A stretch of 64,000 bases of DNA from Sagittula sp. P11. GTDB lineage: Bacteria > Pseudomonadota > Alphaproteobacteria > Rhodobacterales > Rhodobacteraceae. The stretch's first letter is position 1; each line of letters opens with the position of its first letter. A model generated the notes under the pieces. That model saw only the letters and a program-made list of their open reading frames with translations, was not told the origin of the DNA and made no database searches. The translations under genes were made by a program, and so were the position numbers. This document shows positions 1-8,830 of this stretch, piece after piece. The stretch spans positions 496,001 to 560,000 of the forward strand of contig NZ_CP021913.1 of assembly GCF_002814095.1 (NCBI RefSeq). Reading direction: 5' to 3'.

Positions 1-1489
1 CCATGCCGATGCGCTGCATCTTGCCCGTCGCGCCCTTGGGGATCTCGTCGAGGATCACCACCCGCGCCGGCACCTTGAAGGCCGCCATCCGCTCCGTGGC
101 AAAGGCGCGGATCTCCGCCTCGTCCGCCGACATGCCCTCGCGCAGGACCACCGCCGCCGCGACCTCCTCGCCCAGCTTGGGGTGCGGGCAGGCGAAGGCC
201 ACGCATTGCGCCACCGCCGGGTGGTCCATCAGCACGCCGTCCACCTCCAGCGGCGACACCTTCTCGCCCCCGCGGTTGATGATCTCCTTCAGCCGCCCCG
301 TCAGGAACAGGTAGCCGTCGGCGTCGAAGGCACCCTGGTCGCCGGTGCGGAACCAGCGCCGGCCCTCCGCCTCGAAGAACGACTTCGCGTTGGCCTCCGG
401 GTTGCCCTCGTAGCCGGGCGTCACGTTCGGGCCCGAGATCACGACCTCGCCGGTGCCCTCTGTCAGCCGGTCCTCCGCCTCGTCGGCGATGGCCACCTGC
501 GGCCCGGCCGCGATCCCCACCGCGCCCGGCTTCTGCCGCGACAGCGGGTTGCAGCACATCTGGTGCGCAGCCTCGGTCATGCCGTAGGCCTCCACCACCG
601 GCGCGCCGAAGGTCTCCGCCAGCGCCGTCATGACCTGCGCCGGAAGCGAGGCCGAGGACGAGCGCAGGAAGCGCAGCGGCACCTCCGCGATGACTTCCGC
701 GTTGCGTTCCGCGCGCGACAGGATCGCCTGGTGCATGGTCGGCACAGCGGTGTACCAGGTGGGCCGCGCCTCCTTCATCATCGCGAAGAAGTTCAGCGCG
801 TTGAAGCCGCCGGTGCAGAAGATCGACGCCCCCGCCGCCAGCGAGGCCGAGACCGCCGCCACCAGCCCGTGGATGTGGAACAGCGGCATCACGTTCAGGC
901 AGCGGTCGCCCGGCTCCAGCGACAGCGAGGCCGCGATGTGACCGGCCGAGGCCGCCACGTTCGACTGCAAGAGCGGCACGATCTTCGGGCGCGAGGTGGT
1001 GCCGGAGGTGTGCAGGATCAGCGCCACGTCCTCCGCGCCGGGCATGTCACCCTCCGCCGGCGTGACCTCGCCCTCCGCCGTCAGCGCAAAGACCCCCGCC
1101 ACCGAAGGGTCCTCCGCCAGCCGCAGCACCGTCAGACCGAAGCGCCGCGCCGCCGCCAGCGCCGGCCCGTCATAACCCGCCTCGAGGATGATCGCCCGGG
1201 CCTTCAGGTCCTCGAGGTAGAAGGCGAACTCGTCCTCGCGGTAGGCCGGGTTCAGCGGCGCGGTGCAGGCCGCCTGCGCCACGGTGACAAAGGCCGCGGC
1301 CATCGCCGCCCCGTTCGGCAGCACGATGGCCACCCGGTCGGACGGCCCGACACCGGCGGCGCGCAGGTCCTCGCGCACCCGCTCCGTCAGCGCCCGGAGC
1401 CCGTCGTAATCCAGCCAGTCGCGGCCCGGCCCGCCGATCGCCGGCGCCTCGCCCGGATGTTTCGCCAAGAGCGCGTTGATGGTCGTCAT
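1..1489 (-). CDS. Oxalate--CoA ligase (oxalyl-CoA synthetase-like), 3' end cut by window edge
   Basis: ATP-dependent acyl-CoA synthetase of the ANL superfamily, about 496 residues visible; the stop codon lies left of the window. The ATP motif LHTSGTTSRPK sits near residue 160, AYGMTEAAHQM near 300, and the C-terminal hinge region carries GRLKEIINRGGEKVSP. The visible end GATGKMQRIG contains the conserved adenylation lysine. These segments, especially SGTTSRPK and MTEAAHQM, resemble the plant and yeast oxalyl-CoA synthetases AAE3/Pcs60 more than general FadD enzymes (remembered comparison). It lies 253 bases downstream of bhcD on the same strand. Oxalyl-CoA could be reduced elsewhere to glyoxylate, the entry metabolite of the neighbouring cycle. 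Alternative: malonyl-CoA or other short-chain acyl-CoA synthetase. Confidence 0.75.
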   Translation of the reverse strand, partial: MTTINALLAKHPGEAPAIGGPGRDWLDYDGLRALTERVREDLRAAGVGPSDRVAIVLPNGAAMAAAFVTVAQAACTAPLNPAYREDEFAFYLEDLKARAIILEAGYDGPALAAARRFGLTVLRLAEDPSVAGVFALTAEGEVTPAEGDMPGAEDVALILHTSGTTSRPKIVPLLQSNVAASAGHIAASLSLEPGDRCLNVMPLFHIHGLVAAVSASLAAGASIFCTGGFNALNFFAMMKEARPTWYTAVPTMHQAILSRAERNAEVIAEVPLRFLRSSSASLPAQVMTALAETFGAPVVEAYGMTEAAHQMCCNPLSRQKPGAVGIAAGPQVAIADEAEDRLTEGTGEVVISGPNVTPGYEGNPEANAKSFFEAEGRRWFRTGDQGAFDADGYLFLTGRLKEIINRGGEKVSPLEVDGVLMDHPAVAQCVAFACPHPKLGEEVAAAVVLREGMSADEAEIRAFATERMAAFKVPARVVILDEIPKGATGKMQRIGM

Positions 1490-1742
1490 GCCATCCTCCC
1501 CTTCCAAGTTCCCCGGCCGGTTCCGGCCCTTGCCCCCGTTCTAGCGGATCGCGCCCGCAAGAACAGGCCCCATCGCCCCGCCTGTACCGACGCGCCGCGC
1601 ACCGCCCGGTCCCGGGTGTCCGGACAGCCGCAAACCGAAGGGCGCAGCCCGAAAGCCCCGCCCCTCATCCGTCCGGCCCGGAAGCCCCAGTGCCTCCGGG
1701 CCTCTGGGCCTCTCTGCCCCTGCGCCTCCGCGCGCCCCCGGC

Positions 1743-2738
1743 CTACAGCACGACCCGCGCCGCCACGCCCTGCTCCTCCGCCAGCCGCGCCGCGACAGAG
1801 GCCACAGCGAGGTCCTGCAGCCCCACGCCCGTGCCGTCGAACAGGGTGATCTCCGCATCGGAGGTCCGGCCGGGGTGTGCCCCGTTGATCACCGCACCGA
1901 TGGGCGTGATGTCGCCCTCCGCCAGCAGCCCCGCCGCCACCGCGTGCTGCGCCTCGCCGATGCTGACCGATTGCGCCACCTCGTCGGCAAAGACCGTCGC
2001 CGCCGCCAGAAGCGCCGCGTCGACCTCCATCTTGCCCTTCGTGTCGGTGCCCATGCAGGCAACATGCGTGCCGGGCCGGATCCAGTCCCGCATCAAGAGC
2101 GGCTCGAAGGCCGATGTGATGGTGATGATCACATCCGCCTCCGCGCCCAGCGCCTCCGGCGTCACCGCCTCGAACGGCAGGCCGAGGCTCGCCGCCACCT
2201 CCGCCAGCTGCGGCAGCATCTCCGGGTGCGGGTTCCACGCCACGACCTTCTCGAAGGCGCGCTGCTCCGCCGCCGCCCGCAACTGGAAGGCCGACTGGTG
2301 CCCGGCGCCCACCATGCCCAGCACCTTCGCGTCCCGCCGTGCCAGATGCGCGATGGATACAGCCGAAGAGGCCGCCGTCCGCACCGCCGTCAGGTGGTTG
2401 CCGCCGACCAGCGCCGAAAGCCGCCCGGTATCCGGATCGAACAGGCAGACCGTCGACTGGTGGTTGGTCAGCCCGCGGCCAATGTTGCCCGGCCAGTAGC
2501 CCCCGGCCTTCACCCCCATCACCATGCCCGCCCGGTCGAACCCGGACTTGAAGCCGTAAAGCGCATCGGCATGCCCGATGGCCTCCCGCACCACCGGGAA
2601 ATTCCGCGCCTGACCCGAGGCCATGGCGGCAAACACCTCCTCGACGGCGGCAAAGGCCTCCGCCCGGCCCACCAGATCCCTGCAGACCTCCTCGCCCACG
2701 ATGAGCACCCCATCGCCCTGCTGCGGCGTATCCTTCAT
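1743..2738 (-). CDS. bhcD: Iminosuccinate reductase, beta-hydroxyaspartate cycle
   Basis: Ornithine cyclodeaminase/mu-crystallin family protein, 331 residues. In the beta-hydroxyaspartate cycle this family member reduces iminosuccinate to L-aspartate with NAD(P)H, regenerating the amino donor. The Rossmann nucleotide-binding loop GMVGAGHQSAFQLRA lies near residue 135, and the N-terminal half has the family's substrate region (GVKAGGYWPGN). The start was chosen at 2738 because an SD-like AGGAGGG precedes it. It is the last of four collinear bhc genes, separated from bhcC by about 280 bases that hold a hairpin-plus-tail repeat. Without the context it would be called only an ornithine cyclodeaminase family protein; the bhcABCD order makes the specific call strong. 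Confidence 0.87.
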   Translation of the reverse strand: MKDTPQQGDGVLIVGEEVCRDLVGRAEAFAAVEEVFAAMASGQARNFPVVREAIGHADALYGFKSGFDRAGMVMGVKAGGYWPGNIGRGLTNHQSTVCLFDPDTGRLSALVGGNHLTAVRTAASSAVSIAHLARRDAKVLGMVGAGHQSAFQLRAAAEQRAFEKVVAWNPHPEMLPQLAEVAASLGLPFEAVTPEALGAEADVIITITSAFEPLLMRDWIRPGTHVACMGTDTKGKMEVDAALLAAATVFADEVAQSVSIGEAQHAVAAGLLAEGDITPIGAVINGAHPGRTSDAEITLFDGTGVGLQDLAVASVAARLAEEQGVAARVVL

Positions 2739-2923
2739 GGCATCACCCTCCTGTCTCACCCGCCGGTTCCCCGGCCCTTCGTTCCCCGGCCGCCCCCGGC
2801 CACTGACCCCGCATCCGGCCACATCGCCAGCCGCCACCGGCCAGTCCCGGCACGCAACAGGCGCGGACACGCACCCCGCAACCGCGCCAGCCCGTCCCGG
2901 CCAGCCCAGACGCCGCCGCCGCC

Positions 2924-3000
2924 CCTTCATCTTGGCAAAAATACCTCCGGGGGGTCCGGGGGGCGGCGCCCCCCGGCGGACCGGGGCGCCCAAGGCGCCC
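2924..3000 (-). repeat. Hairpin-plus-tail intergenic repeat, copy 1
   Basis: Read on the minus strand, a GC hairpin (CCGGGGGGCG against CGCCCCCCGG, about 2956-2976) is followed by the tail GGTATTTTTG then CCAAGATGAAGG (2924-2945). It lies 20 bases after the bhcC stop, inside the bhc operon, and could act as a weak terminator or 3'-end stabiliser. Three more copies of the tail occur in this window, each after a different stem. Confidence 0.75.
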
Positions 3001-3019
3001 CGAAACCGCAGGCAAAGGC

Positions 3020-4183
3020 TCAGTACGCCTTGCCGCGCGCCGACACCGGCCAGAGCGTCTCGACCTTGCCCTTGCGCACGCCCACGTACCAGTCGTGCAC
3101 GTTGCAGGTCGGGTCGCAGTGCCCCGGCACCAGCCGCAGCCGGTCGTTCACCTTCAGCGCGCCCGCCGGGTCCGTCACCACGCCATGCTCGTCCGAGCAC
3201 TTCACGTATTCCACGTCGTCGCGCCCGAAGACCACCGGCAGACCCGAATCCACCGACTGCGCCTTCAGCCCGGCGTCGACGATGGCCTTGTCCGCCTTGG
3301 CGTGGCTCATCACGGAGGTCAGGATGAACAGCGCGTTCTCCCACTCGCCCCGGTCGATCCGCCGGCCGTCGGCGTCGAGGATGCGCCCGTAGTCCGCATC
3401 CATGAAGGCGTAGGACCCGCACTGCAGCTCGTTGTACACGCCCGAGGCCGTCTCGAAGTAATAGGACCCCGTGCCGCCACCGCCGACGATGTCGCAGCCG
3501 AGGCCCACGGAAGCCAGCCCCTCGACCGCCTCCTTCACCATGGCCACCGCCACGTCGATCTTCGCCTTCCGGTCGGCATAGGCGTCGAGATGCTGCATCG
3601 CGCCCTGGTAGGCCTGGATGCCGGCGAACTTCAGCCCCTCCGACCCGGCAATCGCCTGCGCGATCTCCACCACCTCGGATGTCGTCGTCACGCCGCAGCG
3701 CCCGGCGCCGCAGTCGATCTCCACGAGACACTCGATCTGCGTCCCGTGCCGCCGCGCCGCCGCCGAGAGGTCCTCGACGTTCGCAAGGTCGTCGACGCAG
3801 CACAGCACCCGCGCGCCCAGCTTGGGGATCTGCGCCATGCGGTCGATCTTCAGCGGGTCGCGCACCTGGTTCGACACCATCACGTCGCGGATGCCGCCGC
3901 GGGCAAAGACCTCCGCCTCGCTCACCTTCTGGCAGCAGACGCCGCAGGCGCCGCCCATCTCGATCTGCAGAAGCGCCACGTCCACCGACTTGTGCATCTT
4001 GCCATGCACCCGGTGCCGCATCCCGTGCGCCGCCGCGAACTCGCCCATCTTCCTCACGTTGCGCTCCAGCGCATCGAGGTCGAGCACGAGGCACGGCGTC
4101 TGGATCTGCGCCTCGTCCATGCCCGGCAGCGCCGGAATGTCGAACCCCACCTCGTAGTCGTCGAACGTCTTCATGTCCTTCAT
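3020..4183 (-). CDS. bhcC: beta-Hydroxyaspartate aldolase
   Basis: PLP-dependent aldolase of the D-threonine aldolase / alanine-racemase-fold family, 387 residues. It condenses glyoxylate and glycine to (2R,3S)-beta-hydroxyaspartate, the carbon-carbon bond-forming step of the cycle. Visible signatures are QTPCLVLDLDALE near residue 28, the PLP-lysine motif HGKMHK (Lys62 probable Schiff base), and the C-terminal metal site PGHCDPTCN typical of the divalent-cation-dependent members. The start at 4183 (MKDMKTF) has GGGAG about nine bases upstream; an in-frame ATG at 4210 would add nine residues. It sits between bhcB and bhcD. The family alone would allow D-threonine aldolase or 3-hydroxy-D-aspartate aldolase; the context decides. 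Confidence 0.88.
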   Translation of the reverse strand: MKDMKTFDDYEVGFDIPALPGMDEAQIQTPCLVLDLDALERNVRKMGEFAAAHGMRHRVHGKMHKSVDVALLQIEMGGACGVCCQKVSEAEVFARGGIRDVMVSNQVRDPLKIDRMAQIPKLGARVLCCVDDLANVEDLSAAARRHGTQIECLVEIDCGAGRCGVTTTSEVVEIAQAIAGSEGLKFAGIQAYQGAMQHLDAYADRKAKIDVAVAMVKEAVEGLASVGLGCDIVGGGGTGSYYFETASGVYNELQCGSYAFMDADYGRILDADGRRIDRGEWENALFILTSVMSHAKADKAIVDAGLKAQSVDSGLPVVFGRDDVEYVKCSDEHGVVTDPAGALKVNDRLRLVPGHCDPTCNVHDWYVGVRKGKVETLWPVSARGKAY

Positions 4184-4381
4184 CGCACCCGTCTCCCTCT
4201 GTTTCGTCATCCGCCGCGCTCGCGGCCTGTCTTGCCACCGGCCGCCCGCGCGGCCCTTTCGTCATCCGCCCGCGCCACCGGCCCGGACATCGTCCAGCCC
4301 AGCCGCCGGGCGCGACCTCCCGTAGGGTGGGCTTTCAGGCCACCCCTGCCCCGGCGTCCTTCAACCCCACCCCGGGACCCG

Positions 4382-5356
4382 TCACCCCGTCATCCACGGC
4401 AGGCGGTCCAGGTCGACGTTGCCGCCGGTCACGATCACACCCACGCGCTTGCCCGCGAACCGCGCGCGGTGTTTCAGAACCACCGCCAGCGCCACGGCAG
4501 AGGATGGCTCCATCACCACCCTCAGATGCTTCCACGCCAGCTTCATCGCGTCCACGATTTCCGCCTCGGTCGCGGTCGGAATGTCGGTCACGAAGCGCGA
4601 CACGAAATGCCATGTGTTTTCCTTGAGCGGCACCTTCAGCCCGTCCGCCACCGTGTCGGGCGCGTCGTCCGCGATGATCCGCCCGGCCTGCAGCGACCGC
4701 GCCGCGTCGTCGGCGTTCTGCGGCTCGGCGGCAAAGACCGCAACCTCCGGCGCGACATTGGACAGGGTCAGGCAGGTGCCCGAGATCATGCCGCCGCCGC
4801 CGATGGGCGCCACCACGGCCTCCAGCCCTTCCACCTGCTCCAGCAGTTCCATCGCGCAGGTCGCCTGCCCGCAGATCACCCGCGGGTCGTTGTAGGGGTG
4901 CACGAACTCGCCGCCCGTCGCCGCCTGCACTTCGGCAAAGACCGCCTCCCGCGAGGTGGTCGAGGGCTCGCATTCGGTGATCGTGCCGCCATAGCGCCGC
5001 ACCGCGTCCTTCTTGGCCTCCGGCGCAGTGCGCGGCATGACCACGTGGCAGGGAATGCCCCGCCGCCCCGCCGCCCACGACAGCGACAGCGCATGGTTGC
5101 CCGAGGAATGCGTGCACACCCCCTTCTCCGCCAGCGCCGCCTCCAGCCCGAAGACCGCATTGGTCGCGCCCCGCACCTTGAAGGCCCCGGCCTCCTGCAG
5201 GTTCTCGCACTTGAAGTGCAGCGCCGCCCCGGTCAGCGCGTCGAGGTAATCCGACCGCAGCACCGGCGTGCGGCGCACATGCGGGCCGATCCGCTCATGC
5301 GCTGCGCGCACGTCGTCGATCGTCAGGGCCGAGGCTTCGGTCATCGCATCCAGCAT
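4382..5356 (-). CDS. bhcB: beta-Hydroxyaspartate dehydratase
   Basis: Fold-type II PLP enzyme of the threonine dehydratase/serine racemase family, 324 residues. It removes water from beta-hydroxyaspartate to give iminosuccinate. The PLP lysine is in GAFKVRG (Lys60), the phosphate-binding loop GGGGM follows near residue 180, and the overall length matches catalytic-domain-only dehydratases without an ACT regulatory domain. The start at 5356 (MLDAMTEAS) is 14 bases after the bhcA stop; a second Met four codons in is also possible. About 200 bases separate it from bhcC. A generic threonine/serine dehydratase is the alternative, but the four-gene bhc order argues strongly for this role. Confidence 0.88.
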   Translation of the reverse strand: MLDAMTEASALTIDDVRAAHERIGPHVRRTPVLRSDYLDALTGAALHFKCENLQEAGAFKVRGATNAVFGLEAALAEKGVCTHSSGNHALSLSWAAGRRGIPCHVVMPRTAPEAKKDAVRRYGGTITECEPSTTSREAVFAEVQAATGGEFVHPYNDPRVICGQATCAMELLEQVEGLEAVVAPIGGGGMISGTCLTLSNVAPEVAVFAAEPQNADDAARSLQAGRIIADDAPDTVADGLKVPLKENTWHFVSRFVTDIPTATEAEIVDAMKLAWKHLRVVMEPSSAVALAVVLKHRARFAGKRVGVIVTGGNVDLDRLPWMTG

Positions 5357-5370
5357 CGCCGCCTCCCGCC

Positions 5371-6564
5371 TCAGGCCGCGTCGCGCAGGGCGCCCGCGCC
5401 CCGGCTCGACCGGTAATGCTCCTGCGCCGCCGCAATCCCGCTGCCCAGCCGCACCGGGTAGCCCAGGTCGGCCATCGCCATCTCCACCGTGGCCAGCCCC
5501 GACAGCACCATCACGTCGGTCAGCATGCCCAGGTGGCCGATGCGGAAGGCCTTGCCGTTCAATTGCCCCAGCCCGACGCCAAAGGACACGCCGTACGCCG
5601 TGTAGGCATGATCGGTCAGCGCGTTGCTGTCGAAGCCCTCCGGCACGCGCACCGCGCTCACCGTCGGCGAGCGAAGCTCGGGCGCGGCCGCGACCAGTTC
5701 CATCCCCCAGGCAGAGACGGCGCAGCGCACCCCCTCCGCCAGACGGACATGGCGGGCATAGACGTTCTCCAGCCCCTCCTCGAACAGCATGTCGAGCGAC
5801 TCGCGCATCCCGTAGATCAGCTGCAGCGGCGGCGTATAGGGAAAGCCGCCCCTGGCGTTGTTCGCCAGCATGTCGCGGAAATCGAAGTAGCAGCGCGGCA
5901 GGCGGGCCTGCTCCATCGCCGCCATCGCCTTCTTCGAGACGCAGGTGATCGCCATGCCGGCGGGCAGCATGAAGCCCTTCTGCGAGCCCGACACCGCCAC
6001 GTCCACGCCCCAGGCGTCGAAGTGGAACGGGACGGAGGCCAGCGAGGACACGCAGTCGACGAACATCATCGCCGGGTGGCGCGCGGCGTCCATCGCCCGG
6101 CGCACCGCGCCCACGTCCGACAGTACGCCCGTCGCGGTCTCGTTGTGGGTCACCAGCACGACCTTGATCTCGTGGCCCGTGTCGGCGCTCAGGATCTCCT
6201 CGAAGCGCGCGGCGGGCGCGCCTTCGCCCCAGGGCACGTCGATCACCTGCACGTCCAGCCCGAAACGCTGGCAGAGGTCGATCCACTTGTGGCTGAACAG
6301 CCCGTACCGCGCCACCAGCACCCTGTCGCCGGGCGAGAGCGTGTTGGCCACAGCCGCCTCCCACCCGCCGGTGCCGGAGCCGGGGAAGGTGATGACCTCC
6401 CCCTCGGTGGTGCCGAAGACCTTTTTCGTGTCCTCCAGCATCGGGCGGAACACCCCGGCGAAATCGGGGGCCCGGTGGTCCATCGTCTGCGCCAGCATTT
6501 TCGCGCGCAGACGGTCCGGCATGTTGGTCGGGCCGGGAATGAAAACGGGGTTCTGGTTGCTCAT
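5371..6564 (-). CDS. bhcA: L-aspartate--glyoxylate aminotransferase
   Basis: Class V aminotransferase related to alanine/serine--glyoxylate aminotransferases, 397 residues. It transfers the amino group of L-aspartate to glyoxylate, giving glycine and oxaloacetate, the net product of the cycle. Visible are the N-terminal substrate loop FIPGPTNMPDRL, the cofactor-binding Asp in MFVDCVSS (Asp170) and the PLP lysine in VSGSQKGFM (Lys196). The start at 6564 is preceded by an AGGAGAT SD. It is the first gene of the bhc operon, transcribed away from bhcR across a 235-base regulatory region. Alternative family names are serine--glyoxylate or alanine--glyoxylate aminotransferase. Confidence 0.9.
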   Translation of the reverse strand: MSNQNPVFIPGPTNMPDRLRAKMLAQTMDHRAPDFAGVFRPMLEDTKKVFGTTEGEVITFPGSGTGGWEAAVANTLSPGDRVLVARYGLFSHKWIDLCQRFGLDVQVIDVPWGEGAPAARFEEILSADTGHEIKVVLVTHNETATGVLSDVGAVRRAMDAARHPAMMFVDCVSSLASVPFHFDAWGVDVAVSGSQKGFMLPAGMAITCVSKKAMAAMEQARLPRCYFDFRDMLANNARGGFPYTPPLQLIYGMRESLDMLFEEGLENVYARHVRLAEGVRCAVSAWGMELVAAAPELRSPTVSAVRVPEGFDSNALTDHAYTAYGVSFGVGLGQLNGKAFRIGHLGMLTDVMVLSGLATVEMAMADLGYPVRLGSGIAAAQEHYRSSRGAGALRDAA

Positions 6565-6622
6565 GGGATCTCCTCCGGTCGGGCTCAGCATCCGCGATCC
6601 GCCCCGCGCTTGCAATTTTCTT

Positions 6623-6649
6623 GAAAAACATTTTCACTCAGCGGAAAAT
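6623..6649. promoter_or_regulatory. Candidate BhcR operator in the bhcA-bhcR divergent promoter
   Basis: Two overlapping inverted repeats lie in an A/T-rich patch between the divergent genes: GAAAA-aca-TTTTC (6623-6635) and ATTTTC-N8-GAAAAT (6630-6649). IclR-type proteins bind short palindromes in such positions. A short GGGGC-aa-GCCCC hairpin follows at 6651-6662. The symmetry is visible; the assignment to BhcR is inferred from position. Confidence 0.5.
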
Positions 6650-6799
6650 AGGGGCAAGCCCCTGTTCCGCCTCACGATTCCATTTCTCATTTTCCCGGAA
6701 CGCCGCAGCGCAGAGAGTTTTTCCGTCCCGCGAGCCCCCGCAAATGCCCCGGTCCGGACGCCCCGACCCGCCGTTCCAAGCCCCCGAAAGGAGCCGCCC

Positions 6800-7615
6800 A
6801 TGCCCCCCGAAAGACGCCCCCGCGGCCGCCCCAAGTCCGCCTTCAAGGAAAGCTCCGCCGGCGGGCTGCAGTCGCTCGACCGGGCGCTGATGCTGCTCTC
6901 GGCCGTGGCGCGCAGGCAGTCGGCCACGCTCTCGGACCTCGCGCGCGAGACCGACATCCCCACTGCCACCACCCACCGCATCCTCACGACCCTTCAGGCC
7001 CAGCGCTACACCGCCTTCGACGAGGAGCGGCAGGAATGGCGCGTGGGGATCGAGGCCTACCGCACCGGCCTCTCGTTCCTTGCCCGCACCTCCGTGGCCG
7101 AGGTCGGCCGCCCGGTCATGCGCCGCCTGATGGCCGACACCGGCGAAACCGCAAACCTCGCCGTGCCGGACGGGGCAGAGGTGGTCTTCATCGGGCAGGT
7201 CGAGACGCCGAACCCGATCCGCGCCTTCTTTCCGCCGGGCACGCGCACCTCCATGCATGCCTCCGGCACCGGCAAGGCGATCCTCGCCGCGCTGCGCCCC
7301 GACCGGCTGGCGCGGGTGATGGAACGCATCGCCTTCGACGCCTATACGCCCGGCACGCTGTCCACCGAAACGGCCCTGCGCGCCGACCTGTCGGAGACCG
7401 CGCGGCGCGGCTGGTCGCTCGACCTCGAGGAACGGCACCCCGGCATGTCCTGCATCGGCGCGGCGATCCGCGACGAACAGGGGGAGCCCTGCGCCGGCAT
7501 CTCCGTCTCCGGCCCCACGGCGCGCTTCTCGCCCGACCGGGTGGCGGAGCTGGGCACGGCGGTGCGCGAGGCGGCGCGCGAGATCACCGAACTGTCGGGC
7601 GGGCGCTGGGCCTGA
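6800..7615 (+). CDS. bhcR: IclR-family regulator of the beta-hydroxyaspartate cycle
   Basis: 271-residue IclR-type regulator: an N-terminal winged helix-turn-helix (about residues 20-80, with LQSLDRALMLLSAVA and TATTHRILTTL) and a C-terminal effector-binding domain including MHASGTGKAILAAL near residue 150. It is divergent from bhcA, the position of the regulator BhcR, whose published effector in Paracoccus is glyoxylate. The basic N-terminus RRPRGRPKSA is typical for the group. The start at 6800 follows an AAAGGAG SD. A hairpin-plus-tail repeat lies 30 bases after the stop. The identification rests on family plus context; ligand and target are known from homologues, not seen here. Confidence 0.87.
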   Translation: MPPERRPRGRPKSAFKESSAGGLQSLDRALMLLSAVARRQSATLSDLARETDIPTATTHRILTTLQAQRYTAFDEERQEWRVGIEAYRTGLSFLARTSVAEVGRPVMRRLMADTGETANLAVPDGAEVVFIGQVETPNPIRAFFPPGTRTSMHASGTGKAILAALRPDRLARVMERIAFDAYTPGTLSTETALRADLSETARRGWSLDLEERHPGMSCIGAAIRDEQGEPCAGISVSGPTARFSPDRVAELGTAVREAAREITELSGGRWA

Positions 7616-7647
7616 GCGGTCTCGGCGCGCTGCCGCGCGCCGATCCG

Positions 7648-7700
7648 CCGGGGGGCTCCGCCCCCCGGACCCCCCGGAGGTATTTGGGCCAAGATGAAGG
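7648..7700 (+). repeat. Hairpin-plus-tail intergenic repeat, copy 2
   Basis: Stem CCGGGGGG (7648-7655) with loop CTCCG and CCCCCCGG (7661-7668), then CCCCCGGAGGTATTT and the tail end GCCAAGATGAAGG up to 7700. It lies about 30 bases downstream of the bhcR stop on the coding strand, so it probably forms the 3' end or attenuator of the bhcR transcript. Confidence 0.75.
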
Positions 7701-7846
7701 GGGATCGGTGCGGGGCATCCGGGCGACGTGCCTGCGGCCGGTGGGGGGGCGGGCTGCCTGCGGCTTGGGCATTTCCTGTGGGGTGCTGCCGGCGCGGCGC
7801 GCGTGACGCTTGCCGTCACGGCGGGGAGTGTCCTAGGCTCCGCGCC

Positions 7847-8830
7847 ATGCAAGCCACGTTTTCCCGCCGCGACCTGATCGCCCCGACCCGCCTGCGCGCC
7901 CTGATGCAACGCTCCGACCTGCGCGGCGCGCTGCAGCTTGGCAGCCACTTCGCCGCCATCGCCCTGACCGGCACGCTGCTCTGGACCACCTGGGCAAGCC
8001 TCTGGTCGATCCCGCTCTTCATGGCGCACGGGGTGCTTCTGAACTTTCTCTACGCCGGGCAGCACGAGCTGTCGCATGACACCGTCTTCCGCACCCGGCG
8101 GCTGAACGAGGTCTTCGGGCGGCTGATCGGATTCCTGATGATCTACCCCCGCGATTTCGACAAGATCCAGCACTGGGCGCACCACCAGCACACCCAGAAC
8201 TGGGAGAAGGACGGCGAGCTGACGCGCGAACCCTACACGCTGAAGACCTACCTGTTGTGGTTCTGGGGCGTCACCTACTGGCAAAGCCGCGTCGCGCGGA
8301 TCGTGCGGTTCTCGCGCGGGATCGTGCTGGAACCCTACATCCGCCCCGAGCAGCACGCGCAGGTGATCCGCGAGGCGCGCATCCATGCCGCGCTTTATGC
8401 CGCCGTGGCCGTGCTGTCGCTTGTCACGCAAAGCTGGGCCGCCGTGCTCCTGTGGCTGGCGCCGATGGTGGTGATGAAGCCGGTCCACCAGCTGCAGAAC
8501 ACCATCGAGCATCTGGGCCTCAGCCACGAGGACAACATCCTCGAGAACACCCGCTCCACCCGCACCAACGCGGTGATGCGCTGGCTCTGCTGGCAGATGC
8601 CCTATCACACCGCGCACCACAGCTTCCCCGCCGTGCCCTTCTGGCAGCTGAAGGACCTCGACGGCGAGATGAAGAAGAACGGCGCCGCGCCGCACGCCAT
8701 GGGCTGGATCGAGTTCCAGGTGGAGGTGATCCGCAAGCTCTCGGCCAAGTCGGAGGCGGACTACCCCTATGACGAGGTCTGGATCGTGCCGCGCGGCAAC
8801 GGCACCAGCGCGCGGATCGAAGCGGCGTGA
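7847..8830 (+). CDS. Membrane fatty-acid desaturase family protein
   Basis: 327-residue integral-membrane di-iron enzyme of the fatty acid desaturase/hydroxylase superfamily. The three histidine clusters are visible: HELSHD (residues 73-78), HWAHHQH (109-115) and HTAHH (about 258-262), separated by hydrophobic stretches that would place the active site on the cytoplasmic face. The substrate cannot be read from sequence; this superfamily also includes beta-carotene ketolases, alkane hydroxylases and rhizobitoxine-type desaturases. A frame opens further upstream, but the Met at 7847 starts the recognisable protein. The stop overlaps the next gene's GTG start (GTGA), so the two are probably translationally coupled. 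Confidence 0.8.
   Translation: MQATFSRRDLIAPTRLRALMQRSDLRGALQLGSHFAAIALTGTLLWTTWASLWSIPLFMAHGVLLNFLYAGQHELSHDTVFRTRRLNEVFGRLIGFLMIYPRDFDKIQHWAHHQHTQNWEKDGELTREPYTLKTYLLWFWGVTYWQSRVARIVRFSRGIVLEPYIRPEQHAQVIREARIHAALYAAVAVLSLVTQSWAAVLLWLAPMVVMKPVHQLQNTIEHLGLSHEDNILENTRSTRTNAVMRWLCWQMPYHTAHHSFPAVPFWQLKDLDGEMKKNGAAPHAMGWIEFQVEVIRKLSAKSEADYPYDEVWIVPRGNGTSARIEAA

Noticed and set aside
182-1849. Long open frame on the plus strand (over 500 codons)
   Set aside because: It is antisense to the CoA ligase gene; its translation is Arg/His/Pro-rich with no domain, as expected for a shadow frame in GC-rich DNA. Similar shadows over bhc, dctP, aap and the permease genes were dropped for the same reason.
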